Numbered from the stretch's first letter, positions 16,795 to 25,458 are shown. The stretch is 64,000 nt of DNA from Flavobacterium sp. UBA5153 (GCA_002413745.1 DHXP01000070.1:1-64000), one strand, 5' to 3'. A program made the numbers and translations. The notes: generated by a model from the letters alone, not told the origin.

Positions 16795-17469
16795 ATGAAA
16801 TCAATTCTTTATAGATACCGAAAATTCATAGTTGGGTTTTTAGTTTTTTCCGCTGTTACGCTTTATTTTTTTTATATGGCTTTGAAGCCGGCGAAAACCC
16901 TGCCTATATACAATCCGGCAGATGTAAACCCGGAATTGGTCGACACTACTGTTCAATATATAAGCAAATACCACACGATTGCTGATTTTTCATTTACCAA
17001 TCAAAACGGAAAAACCATCACCCAAAAAGACTATGAAGGCAAAATTTATGTTGCCGATTTTTTCTTCACGACTTGCGGTTCCATTTGTCCAAAAATGACA
17101 ACCAACTTGATAGATGTGCAAAAAGCTTTTCTTCATAATCCAAAGGTGATGTTGCTATCGCACACCGTTTTTCCAGAAATTGACAGTGTTTCAGTTTTGA
17201 AAGAATATGCCAAAATATACGGCGTAGATGACAACAAGTGGAACCTAGTTACCGGAGACAAAAAAGAGATTTACACAATGGCACGTAAATCCTATTTGGC
17301 GGTAAAACAAGGAAAACCAGATCAACTCTATGATATGGTTCACACAGGAAATTTTGTCCTTGTCGATTCAAAAAGACGCGTTCGCGGCTTTTATGACGGG
17401 ACAAAAAAGGAAGAAATTCAAAGACTAATCGAGGATATAAATTGGCTTTTGGAAGACGAAAAAAAATAG
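16795..17469 (+). CDS. SCO1/SenC family copper protein
   Basis: About 224 residues, thioredoxin fold, tethered by one N-terminal membrane helix (FIVGFLVFSAVTLYFFYMAL). The copper site is CGSICP (Cys94 and Cys98 counted from this start) and His183 (VHTGNFVLVD). Role: delivers copper to the CuA site of cytochrome c oxidase, or acts as a thiol redox protein, in the periplasm. An in-frame ATG at 16762 would add 11 polar residues before the anchor; the start at 16795 gives a typical N-terminus MKSILYRYRKF. FeoAB follow after 74 bp with their own promoter box. Confidence 0.9.
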   Translation: MKSILYRYRKFIVGFLVFSAVTLYFFYMALKPAKTLPIYNPADVNPELVDTTVQYISKYHTIADFSFTNQNGKTITQKDYEGKIYVADFFFTTCGSICPKMTTNLIDVQKAFLHNPKVMLLSHTVFPEIDSVSVLKEYAKIYGVDDNKWNLVTGDKKEIYTMARKSYLAVKQGKPDQLYDMVHTGNFVLVDSKRRVRGFYDGTKKEEIQRLIEDINWLLEDEKK

Positions 17470-17509
17470 CAAACCTGATAATTGTCACTTAATATTCTTT
17501 TTTTATCTG

Positions 17510-17517
17510 TACTTTTG
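17510..17517 (+). promoter_or_regulatory. -7 box upstream of feoA
   Basis: TACTTTTG matches TAnnTTTG, 26 bp before the TTG start of feoA. The nearest TTG (17482) is 25 bp upstream, beyond the usual spacing. Confidence 0.4.
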
Positions 17518-17543
17518 TAATCTAAATTCAATCTAAATAAGAA

Positions 17544-17777
17544 TTGCGAACTACAATAGCCAACCTAAAAAAAGGAGACAAAGCCATCATCAAGGATTTT
17601 GATGTAGAAGCCATTCCGTTAAAACTATTGGAAATGGGATGTTTGCCTGGAAATCAGGTCGAACTGCTCCAAATCGCGCCCTTTGGTGATCCTCTGTTTT
17701 TAGATATAAATGGTTCTCATCTTGCCATTCGTATCGAAACTGCTCGTGAAATTGAAGTTGAAATTATTGCAAAATAA
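17544..17777 (+). CDS. feoA: FeoA, ferrous iron transport accessory protein
   Basis: A 77-residue SH3-like protein: TIANLKKGDKAIIKDF, LLEMGCLPGNQVELLQIAPF and GSHLAIRIETAREIEVE are the three FeoA blocks. It supports FeoB at the cytoplasmic face of the inner membrane. The start is TTG at 17544: no in-frame ATG or GTG lies near, and the first residues after the TTG (RTTIANLKKG) already match the family N-terminus. The feoB ATG is 6 bp beyond the stop region, so the two are an operon. The rare start codon may lower FeoA yield. Confidence 0.92.
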   Translation: MRTTIANLKKGDKAIIKDFDVEAIPLKLLEMGCLPGNQVELLQIAPFGDPLFLDINGSHLAIRIETAREIEVEIIAK

Positions 17778-17783
17778 GTTGAA

Positions 17784-19886
17784 ATGAGCAAGCAAACCAT
17801 CAATGTCGCTTTAATCGGGAATCCAAACGTGGGGAAAACTTCGGTTTTTAACCAGCTTACCGGATTGAACCAGCAAGTGGGAAATTATCCTGGAATCACT
17901 GTCGAAAAAAAATTGGGTTTTTGCAAATTGCCCGACAATGTCAAGGCAAATGTGCTTGATTTTCCCGGAACGTATAGTTTGAACGCCAGCTCTGTCGATG
18001 AAAATGTGGTAATCGAACTTTTGCTCAACAAGAAACATTCTCTTTATCCCGACGTCGTCTTATTGGTTGCCGAAGTAGAAAATTTGAAGCGAAACTTATT
18101 GCTTTTTACCCAAATAAAAGACTTGGAAATTCCGACCATTTTAGTCATCAACATGATTGACAGAATGGATAAAAAAGGAATTTCATTAGACATTCCCTAT
18201 TTAGAAACGCAGTTAAAAACCAAGATAGCACTGGTAAGTTCCCGAAAAGGTTTGGGTTTTGAAGAACTGAAAAAAATGATTACCGCATACGAAACGCTTC
18301 CCACCGAACCGTGTTTAAATGCTTCATCGATAGACGAAGTTTACTTCAATACTCTTCGAAAAACATTCCCGAACCAGTCTTTATACAAGCTTTGGCTCGT
18401 CATTACACAAGACGTAAATTTTGTGGATTTGAACCGAAAATCGCTCGAAAACAATTCGTTTACAAAAACCAATTCCGAGCTGAAAAGATTGCAACAAAAG
18501 GAAACCGTTAAAAGGTATCAATTCATAAATGAAACTTTAAAAATTGGTCAAAAAATTGACTCCGCATTGGCCACGGATTTCAGAAGCAAGCTCGACCGAG
18601 TGCTCACACATAAAGTTTGGGGTTACCTGATTTTCTTTTTCATATTATTCGGAATTTTCCAGTCGATTTTTGAATGGTCAAAAATCCCAATGGATTTCAT
18701 TGACCGAACTTTTGCAACACTAAGCACTTTGGCAAACGAAAACTTGCCGCCCGGAGCATTCACCAATTTAATTTCGCAAGGAATTATTCCTGGAATTGGC
18801 GGAATTTTGATATTTATTCCTCAAATTACCTTTCTGTTTTTATTCATTTCCGTTCTCGAAGAAAGCGGTTATATGAGTCGTGTGGTCTTTTTGATGGACA
18901 AAATTATGCGCAGATTTGGACTTTCTGGCAAAAGTGTCGTGCCTCTTATTTCTGGAACTGCTTGTGCCATTCCGGCGATTATGGCAACGCGAAACATAGA
19001 AAACTGGAAAGAAAGATTGATCACGATTTTAGTGACCCCGTTTACCACTTGTTCGGCGAGATTGCCGGTTTACGCCATTATTATTGGGTTGGTAATTCCC
19101 GACAAATTTATTTTTGGCTTTCTAAATTTGCAGGGATTGACCTTGATGTTGTTGTACCTTATTGGTTTTGGAATGGCGATTCTTTCGGCTTATGTTCTAA
19201 ATAAAGTCCTGAAATTGAATTGCAAAACCTTCTTTGTAGTCGAAATGCCCAACTACAAATTGCCGATGTTCAAAAACGTGGCGATAAATGTGGTCGAAAA
19301 AACCAAGGCTTTTGTTTTTGGAGCCGGAAAAATTATCTTGGCAATATCAGTAGTTTTATGGTTTTTGGCATCCAATAGTCCAACCAAAAAATTCAATGAT
19401 GCCGAAGCGATTCTTATGTCAAAAATCGAGAATCAGAACTTGTCAAAATTGGAACTAAAAAACAAGGTCGCTTCCTATAAATTAGAACATTCCTATATTG
19501 GAATAATGGGAAAAACCATCGAACCCGCTATTTCGCCTTTGGGTTACGATTGGAAAATTGGCGTTGCCATCATCAGCTCGTTTGCGGCAAGGGAAGTTTT
19601 TGTGGGAACCTTGGCAACCATTTACAGCGTCGGCGGAAGCGATAATGACGACACCATAAAGAACAAGATGAAGGCCGAAATTAATCCCGAAACCGGGGAG
19701 AAAATATTCAATTTTGCTTCCGGGATTTCGTTGCTGTTGTTTTATGCTTTTGCAATGCAATGTGCAAGTACATTGGCAATCACGAAAAAGGAAACCAACA
19801 GTTGGAAATGGCCGTTGGGCCAACTCGTTTTTATGAGCAGTTTTGCCTATATTGTAGCATTGATCGCTTACCAAATTTTAAAATAA
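17784..19886 (+). CDS. feoB: FeoB, ferrous iron transporter with GTPase domain
   Basis: A 700-residue inner-membrane Fe(II) importer. The N-terminal G domain has GNPNVGKTS (residues 12-20), DFPGTYSL (G3) and NMID (G4); a helical spacer precedes about eight to ten membrane segments. The two Gate motifs are visible: the Cys-containing ISGTACAIPAIMATR and the second region around SSFAAREVFVGTLATIY. The length equals the usual 700-residue Bacteroidota type. It lies directly after feoA; a Cys-rich 40-residue peptide gene follows. Control by iron through the nearby DtxR-type regulator is likely, but I did not identify its operator. Confidence 0.97.
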   Translation: MSKQTINVALIGNPNVGKTSVFNQLTGLNQQVGNYPGITVEKKLGFCKLPDNVKANVLDFPGTYSLNASSVDENVVIELLLNKKHSLYPDVVLLVAEVENLKRNLLLFTQIKDLEIPTILVINMIDRMDKKGISLDIPYLETQLKTKIALVSSRKGLGFEELKKMITAYETLPTEPCLNASSIDEVYFNTLRKTFPNQSLYKLWLVITQDVNFVDLNRKSLENNSFTKTNSELKRLQQKETVKRYQFINETLKIGQKIDSALATDFRSKLDRVLTHKVWGYLIFFFILFGIFQSIFEWSKIPMDFIDRTFATLSTLANENLPPGAFTNLISQGIIPGIGGILIFIPQITFLFLFISVLEESGYMSRVVFLMDKIMRRFGLSGKSVVPLISGTACAIPAIMATRNIENWKERLITILVTPFTTCSARLPVYAIIIGLVIPDKFIFGFLNLQGLTLMLLYLIGFGMAILSAYVLNKVLKLNCKTFFVVEMPNYKLPMFKNVAINVVEKTKAFVFGAGKIILAISVVLWFLASNSPTKKFNDAEAILMSKIENQNLSKLELKNKVASYKLEHSYIGIMGKTIEPAISPLGYDWKIGVAIISSFAAREVFVGTLATIYSVGGSDNDDTIKNKMKAEINPETGEKIFNFASGISLLLFYAFAMQCASTLAITKKETNSWKWPLGQLVFMSSFAYIVALIAYQILK

Positions 19887-19892
19887 ATCGTA

Positions 19893-20015
19893 ATGGTACA
19901 AGAAATTTTAGCTTATCTAACCCTTGGAATTGCAGTTGCTTTTTTGGTCAGGAAATTCTTTTTCAAAAAGAAAAAAACCGACAAAAACTGCGGTGACGAC
20001 TGCAACTGCGGTTAA
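19893..20015 (+). CDS. FeoB-associated Cys-rich membrane peptide
   Basis: A 40-residue peptide starting seven bases after feoB: MVQEILAYLTLGIAVAFLVR, a basic stretch FFFKKKKTDKN, and the tail CGDDCNCG. This is the arrangement of the FeoB-associated Cys-rich membrane proteins (one membrane helix, cytosolic Cys cluster), which replace FeoC in many phyla. Possible role: Fe-S or iron sensing for FeoB (inference from the family). Its last three codons overlap the 3' end of the convergent regulator gene by four bases. Confidence 0.85.
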   Translation: MVQEILAYLTLGIAVAFLVRKFFFKKKKTDKNCGDDCNCG

Positions 20016-20665
20016 ACGACCTTCACAAAAAGATTCGTCGCTATTTTATGCGAAATCGTCAATTCTTTAGCATTCACTTTTATTTTCGTGGAAGAATCGA
20101 AAGTTTCTTTGGAGATGATTTCGATTTTTGAACCCAAAGCGATTTCCTGTTTGTCCAAATATTTCAAGAATTGGGACGAAGAATCTTTCACTCCAACACA
20201 AATCCCCATTTGGTTTACAGCTAAATCCGAAAGTAACTGTTTTTCCGTTTTAACAATTCTTCCCTTTGCATCCGGAATTGGGTCGCCGTGAGGATCTTCG
20301 GTGGGATTGCCCAGAAAATCATCGAGTTTATTAATGAGTTGTTCGGATTTTATGTGTTCTAACTGTTCGGCGACATCGTGCACTTCGTCCCAGGAAAAGT
20401 CTAGTTTTTCAACCAAGAAAACTTCCCAAAGACGATGCTTTCTGACAATCATTTTGGCGGTCAGTTTCCCTTTTTCGGTCAAGGAAACTCCTTGATATTT
20501 TTTATAGTTTACCAAGTTTTTTTCGGCCAGTTTCCTAAGCATATCCGTCACTGATGAAGCCTTGGTTTCCATCTTTTCGGCAATGGCGTTCGTGCTCACT
20601 TCGGCATCTGAAATGGCGGTCAGGTGATAGATGGTTTTAAGATAATTTTCTTCTGAAAAAGTCAT
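20012..20665 (-). CDS. DtxR/MntR-family metal-dependent repressor
   Basis: A 217-residue regulator. The N-terminal winged helix (residues 1-62) has NYLKTIYHL, STNAIAEKMETKASSVTDML and LTEKGKLTAKMIVRKHRLWE, the last with His/Glu ligands of the metal site. The dimerisation domain holds EVHDVAEQLEHIKSEQL and NPTEDPHGDPIPD, with more His/Asp/Glu ligands. The C-terminal part (about 150-217) is a FeoA-like SH3 domain (GSKIEIISKETFD, ISHKIATNLFVK). It senses Fe(II) or Mn(II) and represses uptake genes. Its position between feoAB and the Nramp gene implies both as targets (inference). Alternatives are IdeR- or MntR-type specificity; undetermined. Confidence 0.92.
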   Translation of the reverse strand: MTFSEENYLKTIYHLTAISDAEVSTNAIAEKMETKASSVTDMLRKLAEKNLVNYKKYQGVSLTEKGKLTAKMIVRKHRLWEVFLVEKLDFSWDEVHDVAEQLEHIKSEQLINKLDDFLGNPTEDPHGDPIPDAKGRIVKTEKQLLSDLAVNQMGICVGVKDSSSQFLKYLDKQEIALGSKIEIISKETFDSSTKIKVNAKELTISHKIATNLFVKVV

Positions 20666-20851
20666 AAGATTTTTGATTTTGGCAAGTGTTTATAATGAAA
20701 TTTTTACCGCAAAGTCGCAAAGTTCTTTACTTTTGTTTGTAAATTTAAGTTCACAAAGTTAAAAACATCTTTATTTTGAAAATATTTGTCTTAAATTTTC
20801 GATAAAACTTTGTGCCCTTTGTGCCTTCTTTGTGTTCTTTGCGGTTAAACA
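20666..20851. repeat. CTTTGCG-type intergenic repeat
   Basis: The region between the regulator and the Nramp gene contains ACCGCAAAGTCGCAAAGTTC at the left and TTCTTTGCGGTTAAAC at the right, an inverted pair around an AT-rich centre. Related text occurs at 33886-34028 and before hemE. It can fold into a long stem, so it may act as a terminator for the minus-strand Nramp gene. No gene seen. Confidence 0.55.
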
Positions 20852-22723
20852 TTATATTTTTACGATAAACAACGGAATCGAAATCTTGTGTCGCAATTTG
20901 TCAACGGTTGTTCCGAAAATTAAATCCTTGATGCCGGTATGACCGTGGGTTCCCATCACCAAAACATCGAATTTTCCGTTATTGATAATTTCCGGAATTA
21001 CTTTGTTTGGTTTGCCAAATCCTAATTTAGTTTTTACTTTAAATCCTTTTTCCGAAAGCATTTCCTTGTATTCGGCCAATAATTTTGCGTCAATCAAGGT
21101 TTCATGGTCCTCAATGTTTTTGCCGTAAACCATAGCCCCCACGGTTTCCACGACGTGAATCAAGGTGTATTTTGCTTCCATTCCGCCCAACTCAAAAGCG
21201 TTGTTTATGGCAACGGCATCGGCGGAAGAGAAATCGACTGAAACGGCAATATTCTTTTTGTTATACGTTCCCATTTTAGAAAATTGCAATTTTAAATTGT
21301 GTGGCGAATGGTTTTGAATATCCTGTTTTGCCTTGGTAATAAACGGTTTCAAAATAATATAAATTAACAAAATCAGAAATCCCATCGCCAGCGGAACAAC
21401 CGTCAACCATAATACAACAGGGTTTTCGGATATTTCAAGCCAGTCCTTAATTTCGTCAAAAACTAGTTTGACGTTAAGTAAAATGATGATCGAAGCAACG
21501 GTCCAAGAAACAATTTGGGTAGTTTTGCTAATATGAAAACCTCTCATTTTGGTTTTATCGCTCACAAAATGAATGAGCGGAATAATGGCAAAACCCAATT
21601 GCAAACTCAAAATGACTTGGCTCAAAATCAAGAGTTTTCCTGTTATGCCTTCGCCAAAAATCGTAATAACAATTAATGCCGGAACAATGGCAATTAATCG
21701 GGTGATTATCCTTCGCACCCAAGGCTGAATTCTTAAATTAAGATAGCCTTCCATAACGATTTGTCCCGCTAATGTTCCCGTAATTGTGGAACTTTGACCT
21801 GCCGCAATCAAGGCAACCGAAAACAATATTGGCGCCCATTTTGTTCCCAGCATTGGCTGCATAAATTGGTAGGCATCCTGAATTTCGGCAACATTAAACA
21901 TTCCGTTTTTGTAGAATGTGGCTGCCGCCAAAATCAAAATTGCGGCGTTTACAAAAAAGGCAAGGTTCAAGGCAATCGTACTGTCAATCAAATTATATTT
22001 TAAGGCTTGCTTGATTCCTGCGGCGGTTCGGTCGAATTTTCGGGTTTGTACCAATGACGAATGAAGGTATAAATTATGCGGCATAACCGTGGCTCCTATA
22101 ATCCCGATGGCTATGTAAAGCGCTGCCGAATTTGGCATCGAGGGAATCAGACCGTAAATTACTTTTCCCATTTCTGGCTGGGCAAAAAACAGTTCGAAAA
22201 TAAACGAAATTCCAATTATCAAAACCAAAGCAATGATGAAAGCTTCCATTTTTCGGATGCCTTTATTGATGAGAAACAACAATAAAAAAGTATCCAAAAT
22301 AGTAATCATCACCGCTTGAATCAACGGAATTCCAAACAATAAATTAATCCCGATTGCCATTCCCAACACTTCGGCAAGATCGCAGGCAGCGATGGCAATT
22401 TCGGCAAGGATATAGAGAATGTAATTAATGAATTTCGAATAGGTTTCTCTTGAAGCTTGCGCCAAATCGCGTTGGGTTACAATTCCTAGTCGCGCACTCA
22501 AACTTTGCAAAAGCAAGGCCATCAAGTTGCTCATCAACAAAACCCAAAGCAAGGCATAACCAAACTGGCTTCCGCCGGCAATATCGGTTGCCCAATTTCC
22601 CGGATCCATATAACCAACACTAATCAAATATGCCGGCCCAAAAAAAGCCAATATTTTTCTGAATCCTGTTTTCATATTTTGGGTTGCCACCGATTGGTTT
22701 ACTTCCCCCAATGATTTGTTCAT
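20852..22723 (-). CDS. Nramp divalent metal transporter fused to UspA domain
   Basis: A 623-residue fusion. Residues about 20-455 are an 11-12 segment Nramp/MntH transporter: DPGNW at 40-44 (metal ligands Asp and Asn, TM1) and MPHNLYLHSSLVQTR (TM6 with the Met ligand). Substrate: Mn(II) and/or Fe(II), proton-driven, inner membrane. Residues about 478-623 are a universal stress protein domain: KNIAVSVDFSSADAVAINNA at its start and the ATP-binding pattern MGTHGHTGIKDLIFGTTVD (G-x2-G-x9-G-S/T). The UspA part would be cytosolic and could gate transport by nucleotide. The neighbouring DtxR gene suggests metal-controlled expression; promoter box at 22742-22749. Confidence 0.93.
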   Translation of the reverse strand: MNKSLGEVNQSVATQNMKTGFRKILAFFGPAYLISVGYMDPGNWATDIAGGSQFGYALLWVLLMSNLMALLLQSLSARLGIVTQRDLAQASRETYSKFINYILYILAEIAIAACDLAEVLGMAIGINLLFGIPLIQAVMITILDTFLLLFLINKGIRKMEAFIIALVLIIGISFIFELFFAQPEMGKVIYGLIPSMPNSAALYIAIGIIGATVMPHNLYLHSSLVQTRKFDRTAAGIKQALKYNLIDSTIALNLAFFVNAAILILAAATFYKNGMFNVAEIQDAYQFMQPMLGTKWAPILFSVALIAAGQSSTITGTLAGQIVMEGYLNLRIQPWVRRIITRLIAIVPALIVITIFGEGITGKLLILSQVILSLQLGFAIIPLIHFVSDKTKMRGFHISKTTQIVSWTVASIIILLNVKLVFDEIKDWLEISENPVVLWLTVVPLAMGFLILLIYIILKPFITKAKQDIQNHSPHNLKLQFSKMGTYNKKNIAVSVDFSSADAVAINNAFELGGMEAKYTLIHVVETVGAMVYGKNIEDHETLIDAKLLAEYKEMLSEKGFKVKTKLGFGKPNKVIPEIINNGKFDVLVMGTHGHTGIKDLIFGTTVDKLRHKISIPLFIVKI

Positions 22724-22741
22724 AACACATTAATTTGGAAA

Positions 22742-22749
22742 CAAATATA
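22742..22749 (-). promoter_or_regulatory. -7 box for Nramp gene
   Basis: On the minus strand TATATTTG matches TAnnTTTG, 18 bp before the ATG at 22723. The -33 element is weak. Confidence 0.5.
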
Positions 22750-22876
22750 ATTATTTTTATCAATCAAATAAAATTTTTAGACGAAACTAAATCATTAGCT
22801 CCCAAAAGTTATTTATGATTATATAACTATAACAAATCTTTATCTCTTTTGCATATTTCAAAAGACGAAAACTTTG

Positions 22877-22884
22877 TAACTTTG
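22877..22884 (+). promoter_or_regulatory. -7 box for bacilliredoxin gene
   Basis: TAACTTTG matches TAnnTTTG and lies about 55 bp before the ATG at 22939. It lies downstream of the in-frame ATG at 22849, which argues against that upstream start. Confidence 0.5.
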
Positions 22885-22938
22885 CAATCCCGAAACATCG
22901 GGGCAAACAAAAAAACAATAAACTTTAAATTAAAAAAT

Positions 22939-23349
22939 ATGTATCCAGAAGAAATGGTAAAACCAATGCAAGCTGAATTAACGACTGCAGGTTTTCAAGA
23001 ATTACATACAGCCGAGGCCGTTGAAAAAGCAATGAAAGCAAAAGGAACAACTCTTGTGGTTGTCAACTCCGTTTGTGGTTGTGCTGCCAGAAATGCACGT
23101 CCGGGAGCAAAAATGAGTTTAGACAATGCTAAAAAACCAGATCATTTAGTGACTGTTTTTGCAGGAGTTGATAAAGAAGCCGTGGCATCTGCAAGAGAAT
23201 TTATGTTCCCTTTCCCTCCGTCTTCGCCAAGTATTGCTTTGTTCAAAGATGGCGAATTAGTTCATATGTTAGAGCGTCACCACATCGAAGGTCGACCAGC
23301 TGAATTAATTGCCGAAAACCTGAAAGACGCTTTCGACGAGTATTGTTAA
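22939..23349 (+). CDS. BrxA/BrxB family bacilliredoxin (YphP-like)
   Basis: A 136-residue thioredoxin-fold protein that typically reduces mixed disulfides with bacillithiol or a similar thiol in the cytoplasm. The active site CGC appears in [19 protein letters not shown]. The typical [20 protein letters not shown] and [19 protein letters not shown] follow. Start: [11 protein letters not shown] at 22939 is the family's N-terminus; a 30-codon upstream extension is rejected because a -7 box lies within it. It is monocistronic, with a hairpin terminator at 23368. Whether this organism makes bacillithiol cannot be told from the window. Confidence 0.93.
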   Translation: MYPEEMVKPMQAELTTAGFQELHTAEAVEKAMKAKGTTLVVVNSVCGCAARNARPGAKMSLDNAKKPDHLVTVFAGVDKEAVASAREFMFPFPPSSPSIALFKDGELVHMLERHHIEGRPAELIAENLKDAFDEYC

Positions 23350-23367
23350 TTCATTAAAAATTGCAAT

Positions 23368-23393
23368 AAAAACCACGATTACTCGTGGTTTTT
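23368..23393 (+). terminator. terminator of bacilliredoxin gene
   Basis: AAAAACCACGA / TCGTGGTTTTT, 11-bp arms with a four-base loop, 19 bp after the stop codon, followed by an AT-rich tail. Confidence 0.85.
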
Positions 23394-23401
23394 ATATTTT
23401 C

Positions 23402-23434
23402 AACCCTTTCAGCGTTTTGAATCCTGAAAGGGTT
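23402..23434. terminator. second hairpin, AACCCTTTCAG type
   Basis: AACCCTTTCAG / CTGAAAGGGTT with an 11-base loop and then TTTT. It may be a backup terminator or a dispersed repeat; it lies upstream of the trhO promoter. Confidence 0.55.
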
Positions 23435-23448
23435 TTTTGATTGAATCT

Positions 23449-23481
23449 TTGCTGCTTTGCGGCAAACTTTCTTTACTTTTG
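23449..23481 (+). promoter_or_regulatory. trhO promoter
   Basis: TTG (23449-23451), a 22-bp spacer, then TACTTTTG (23474-23481). It lies 35 bp upstream of ATG 23516 and inside the longer in-frame extension from 23441, which is therefore not the real start. Confidence 0.55.
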
Positions 23482-23515
23482 CAAAAATAATTTTCTCAAC
23501 TTAACTGTTTATAGC

Positions 23516-24898
23516 ATGCAACTGTACAACACTTTAAGCGCAGAAGAGCGAGCCATTATGATTGATGATGCCGGAAAACAGCGACTCACGTTGTCTTTCT
23601 ATGCTTATGCGCAATTACCAAATCCAACCGAATTCAGGAACGAATTATTTCTGGCTTGGAATCCACTCGATGTTTTAGGGCGAATTTACGTTGCCAATGA
23701 AGGAATAAATGCCCAGTTATCGCTTCCGGCAGATAATTTTTATGCCTTTAAAGATTCTATTGAAAAATACGATTTTATGAAAGACATTCGGTTGAATATT
23801 GCCGTTGAACACGATGATCATTCCTTTCTGAAACTCACCATAAAAGTCCGTGACAAAATCGTTGCCGATGGTTTAGTGGACGAAACTTTCGATGTAACCA
23901 ATATTGGAATTCATCTGAAAGCCAAGGAATTCAATGAATTACTTAAAAATCCAAATACGATTGTGGTCGATATGCGAAATCACTACGAGAGCGAAATAGG
24001 ACATTTTACCGACGCCATCAAACCCGATGTGGATACCTTTAGAGAAAGTTTACCCATTATCGAGGAGCAATTGTCTGAACACAAGCAAGACAAAAACCTT
24101 TTGATGTATTGCACAGGCGGCATTCGATGCGAAAAAGCCAGCGCCTATTTCAAACACAAAGGTTTTGAAAATGTGTACCAATTAGAAGGTGGAATCATAG
24201 AATACACGCGACAAGTAAAAGCCGAAGGATTGAAAAGTAAATTCATCGGGAAAAACTTCGTGTTTGACCACCGCTTGGGAGAAAGAATTACTGACGATAT
24301 TGTGTCGCAATGCCACCAATGCGGAAAACCTTGCGATGTGCATACGAATTGCGTGAACGAAGGTTGTCATTTGCTTTTTATCCAATGTGAGGAATGCAAA
24401 ACGGCTATGGAAGGTTGTTGTTCTTCGGAATGTGTGGAGGTAATTCACTTGCCGGAAGAGGAACAAAAAGCCATTCGCAGGGGGATTAAAAATGGAAACA
24501 AAATTTTCAAAAAAGGAAAATCTGACGTTTTGACTTACAAAAATAATCTGGAAAGTCACAGTGTTTTCGTGGCTGAAGAACCTAAAACCACAGTTAAAAA
24601 AGAACCTAAAATGCTTCGCCAGTTCGCTAACGCTCGGGTCAAGAAAATCTATATTGGGAAAGGGATTCATTTTTATCCAAAAGCCAATATCGGTCAGTTT
24701 TTAATTGAAGAAAACGAAATCAAAGTTGGCGATAAAATCCTAATCAAAGGTTCCACAACTGGCGAACAACAAATGATACTTTCAGAAATGTTTGTCAATG
24801 AAATTGCTTCGGCAAAAGCAATTCCTGGCGATACCTGTACTTTTAAATTGCCTTTTAGGATTCGATTGTCTGATAAATTGTATAAAATCATCGAATAA
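23516..24898 (+). CDS. trhO: tRNA U34 hydroxylase TrhO with U32-type C-terminal domain
   Basis: A 460-residue rhodanese-family protein (YceA/UPF0176) that in known members makes 5-hydroxyuridine at tRNA position 34 using O2. An N-terminal acylphosphatase-like part has GRIYVANEGINAQLSLP. The rhodanese domain has the catalytic Cys199 in MYCTGGIRCEKASAYF. A Cys-rich zinc-like region lies at about 266-308 (CHQCGKPC through CCSSEC). Canonical TrhO ends soon after that. Here a linker containing an in-frame repeat (24612-24634) leads to residues 376-460, which are clearly homologous to the C-terminus of the downstream TrhP (56 of 85 residues identical by my hand alignment). Both enzymes serve the same modification. 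Confidence 0.93.
   Translation: MQLYNTLSAEERAIMIDDAGKQRLTLSFYAYAQLPNPTEFRNELFLAWNPLDVLGRIYVANEGINAQLSLPADNFYAFKDSIEKYDFMKDIRLNIAVEHDDHSFLKLTIKVRDKIVADGLVDETFDVTNIGIHLKAKEFNELLKNPNTIVVDMRNHYESEIGHFTDAIKPDVDTFRESLPIIEEQLSEHKQDKNLLMYCTGGIRCEKASAYFKHKGFENVYQLEGGIIEYTRQVKAEGLKSKFIGKNFVFDHRLGERITDDIVSQCHQCGKPCDVHTNCVNEGCHLLFIQCEECKTAMEGCCSSECVEVIHLPEEEQKAIRRGIKNGNKIFKKGKSDVLTYKNNLESHSVFVAEEPKTTVKKEPKMLRQFANARVKKIYIGKGIHFYPKANIGQFLIEENEIKVGDKILIKGSTTGEQQMILSEMFVNEIASAKAIPGDTCTFKLPFRIRLSDKLYKIIE
24612..24634. repeat. in-frame 23-bp repeat in trhO linker
   Basis: Starts TGCTTCGCCAGTTCGCTAAC and ends GCT; read as LRQFANA. The identical 23 bp occur, on the other strand, in the cytochrome c gene (42016-42038), where they are read in a different frame. 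Confidence 0.85.
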
Positions 24899-24900
24899 TT

Positions 24901-24970
24901 TCCCACGGTTGAAACCGTGAGCTATAGTAAAAGTAACGCAAAACAATAGCCAACGGTTTCAACCGTTGGA
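24901..24970. repeat. two-hairpin REP element, left of RAYT 1
   Basis: CCCACGGTTGAAACCGTGAG and, 29 bp on, CCAACGGTTTCAACCGTTGG. The same pair, same order and orientation, recurs on the other side of the transposase gene (25459-25541). It lies directly after the trhO stop. Confidence 0.9.
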
Positions 24971-24990
24971 GGAGATAATAAAAACGTATT

Positions 24991-25431
24991 ATGCCACATT
25001 CTTTTAATAAATTATGGATTCACGCCATTTGGGCAACCAAAAATCGTCAGGAATTAATAGATTTTTCGATAGAGAAACAAGTTTATAATTATATCCGCGA
25101 GGAATTAATAGAAGTTGGATGTCCAGTTAGAATCATTAACGGTATGCCGGATCATATTCACGCTTTGTTTTTGTTAAACCCACAAAAATCAATTGCAGAT
25201 GTGATAAAACAAATAAAAGGAAGTTCTTCTCATTCAATAAATGGAGAAAATCTAATCCTTAAAAAATTTGCTTGGCAAACAGGTTATGCCGCTTATTCAG
25301 TGAGTGAATCCCAGCTAAAAGTTGTTTATAATTATATAAAAAATCAGAAACAACATCATCTTAAGAAAAATAGCCAAGATGAATTTGATGAATTTATAAA
25401 ATTACACGAATTGAACAATTCTAATGATTGA
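24991..25431 (+). CDS. REP-associated tyrosine transposase (IS200/Y1 family)
   Basis: A 146-residue Y1 transposase. The metal-binding HUH motif is DHIHALF with His55 and His57, and the nucleophile is Tyr115 (or Tyr113) in YNYIKNQKQHH. Also typical: LWIHAIWATKNR near the N-terminus and FAWQTGYAAYSVS. It acts on ssDNA hairpins. It has a full-length frame and intact catalytic residues, so it may be active. It is bracketed by direct copies of a two-hairpin REP-like element, and lacks a TnpB partner, which fits a RAYT and not an autonomous IS200. It separates trhO from trhP. Confidence 0.9.
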   Translation: MPHSFNKLWIHAIWATKNRQELIDFSIEKQVYNYIREELIEVGCPVRIINGMPDHIHALFLLNPQKSIADVIKQIKGSSSHSINGENLILKKFAWQTGYAAYSVSESQLKVVYNYIKNQKQHHLKKNSQDEFDEFIKLHELNNSND

Positions 25432-25458
25432 AAAATCAATGAGTTTTATGCAATACGT

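Noticed and set aside
22849-22938. 30-codon N-terminal extension of the bacilliredoxin
   Set aside because: A -7 box lies within it and the family starts with MYPEEMV at 22939.
23441-23515. 25-codon N-terminal extension of trhO
   Set aside because: The extension holds the -33/-7 promoter; family N-terminus fits ATG 23516.
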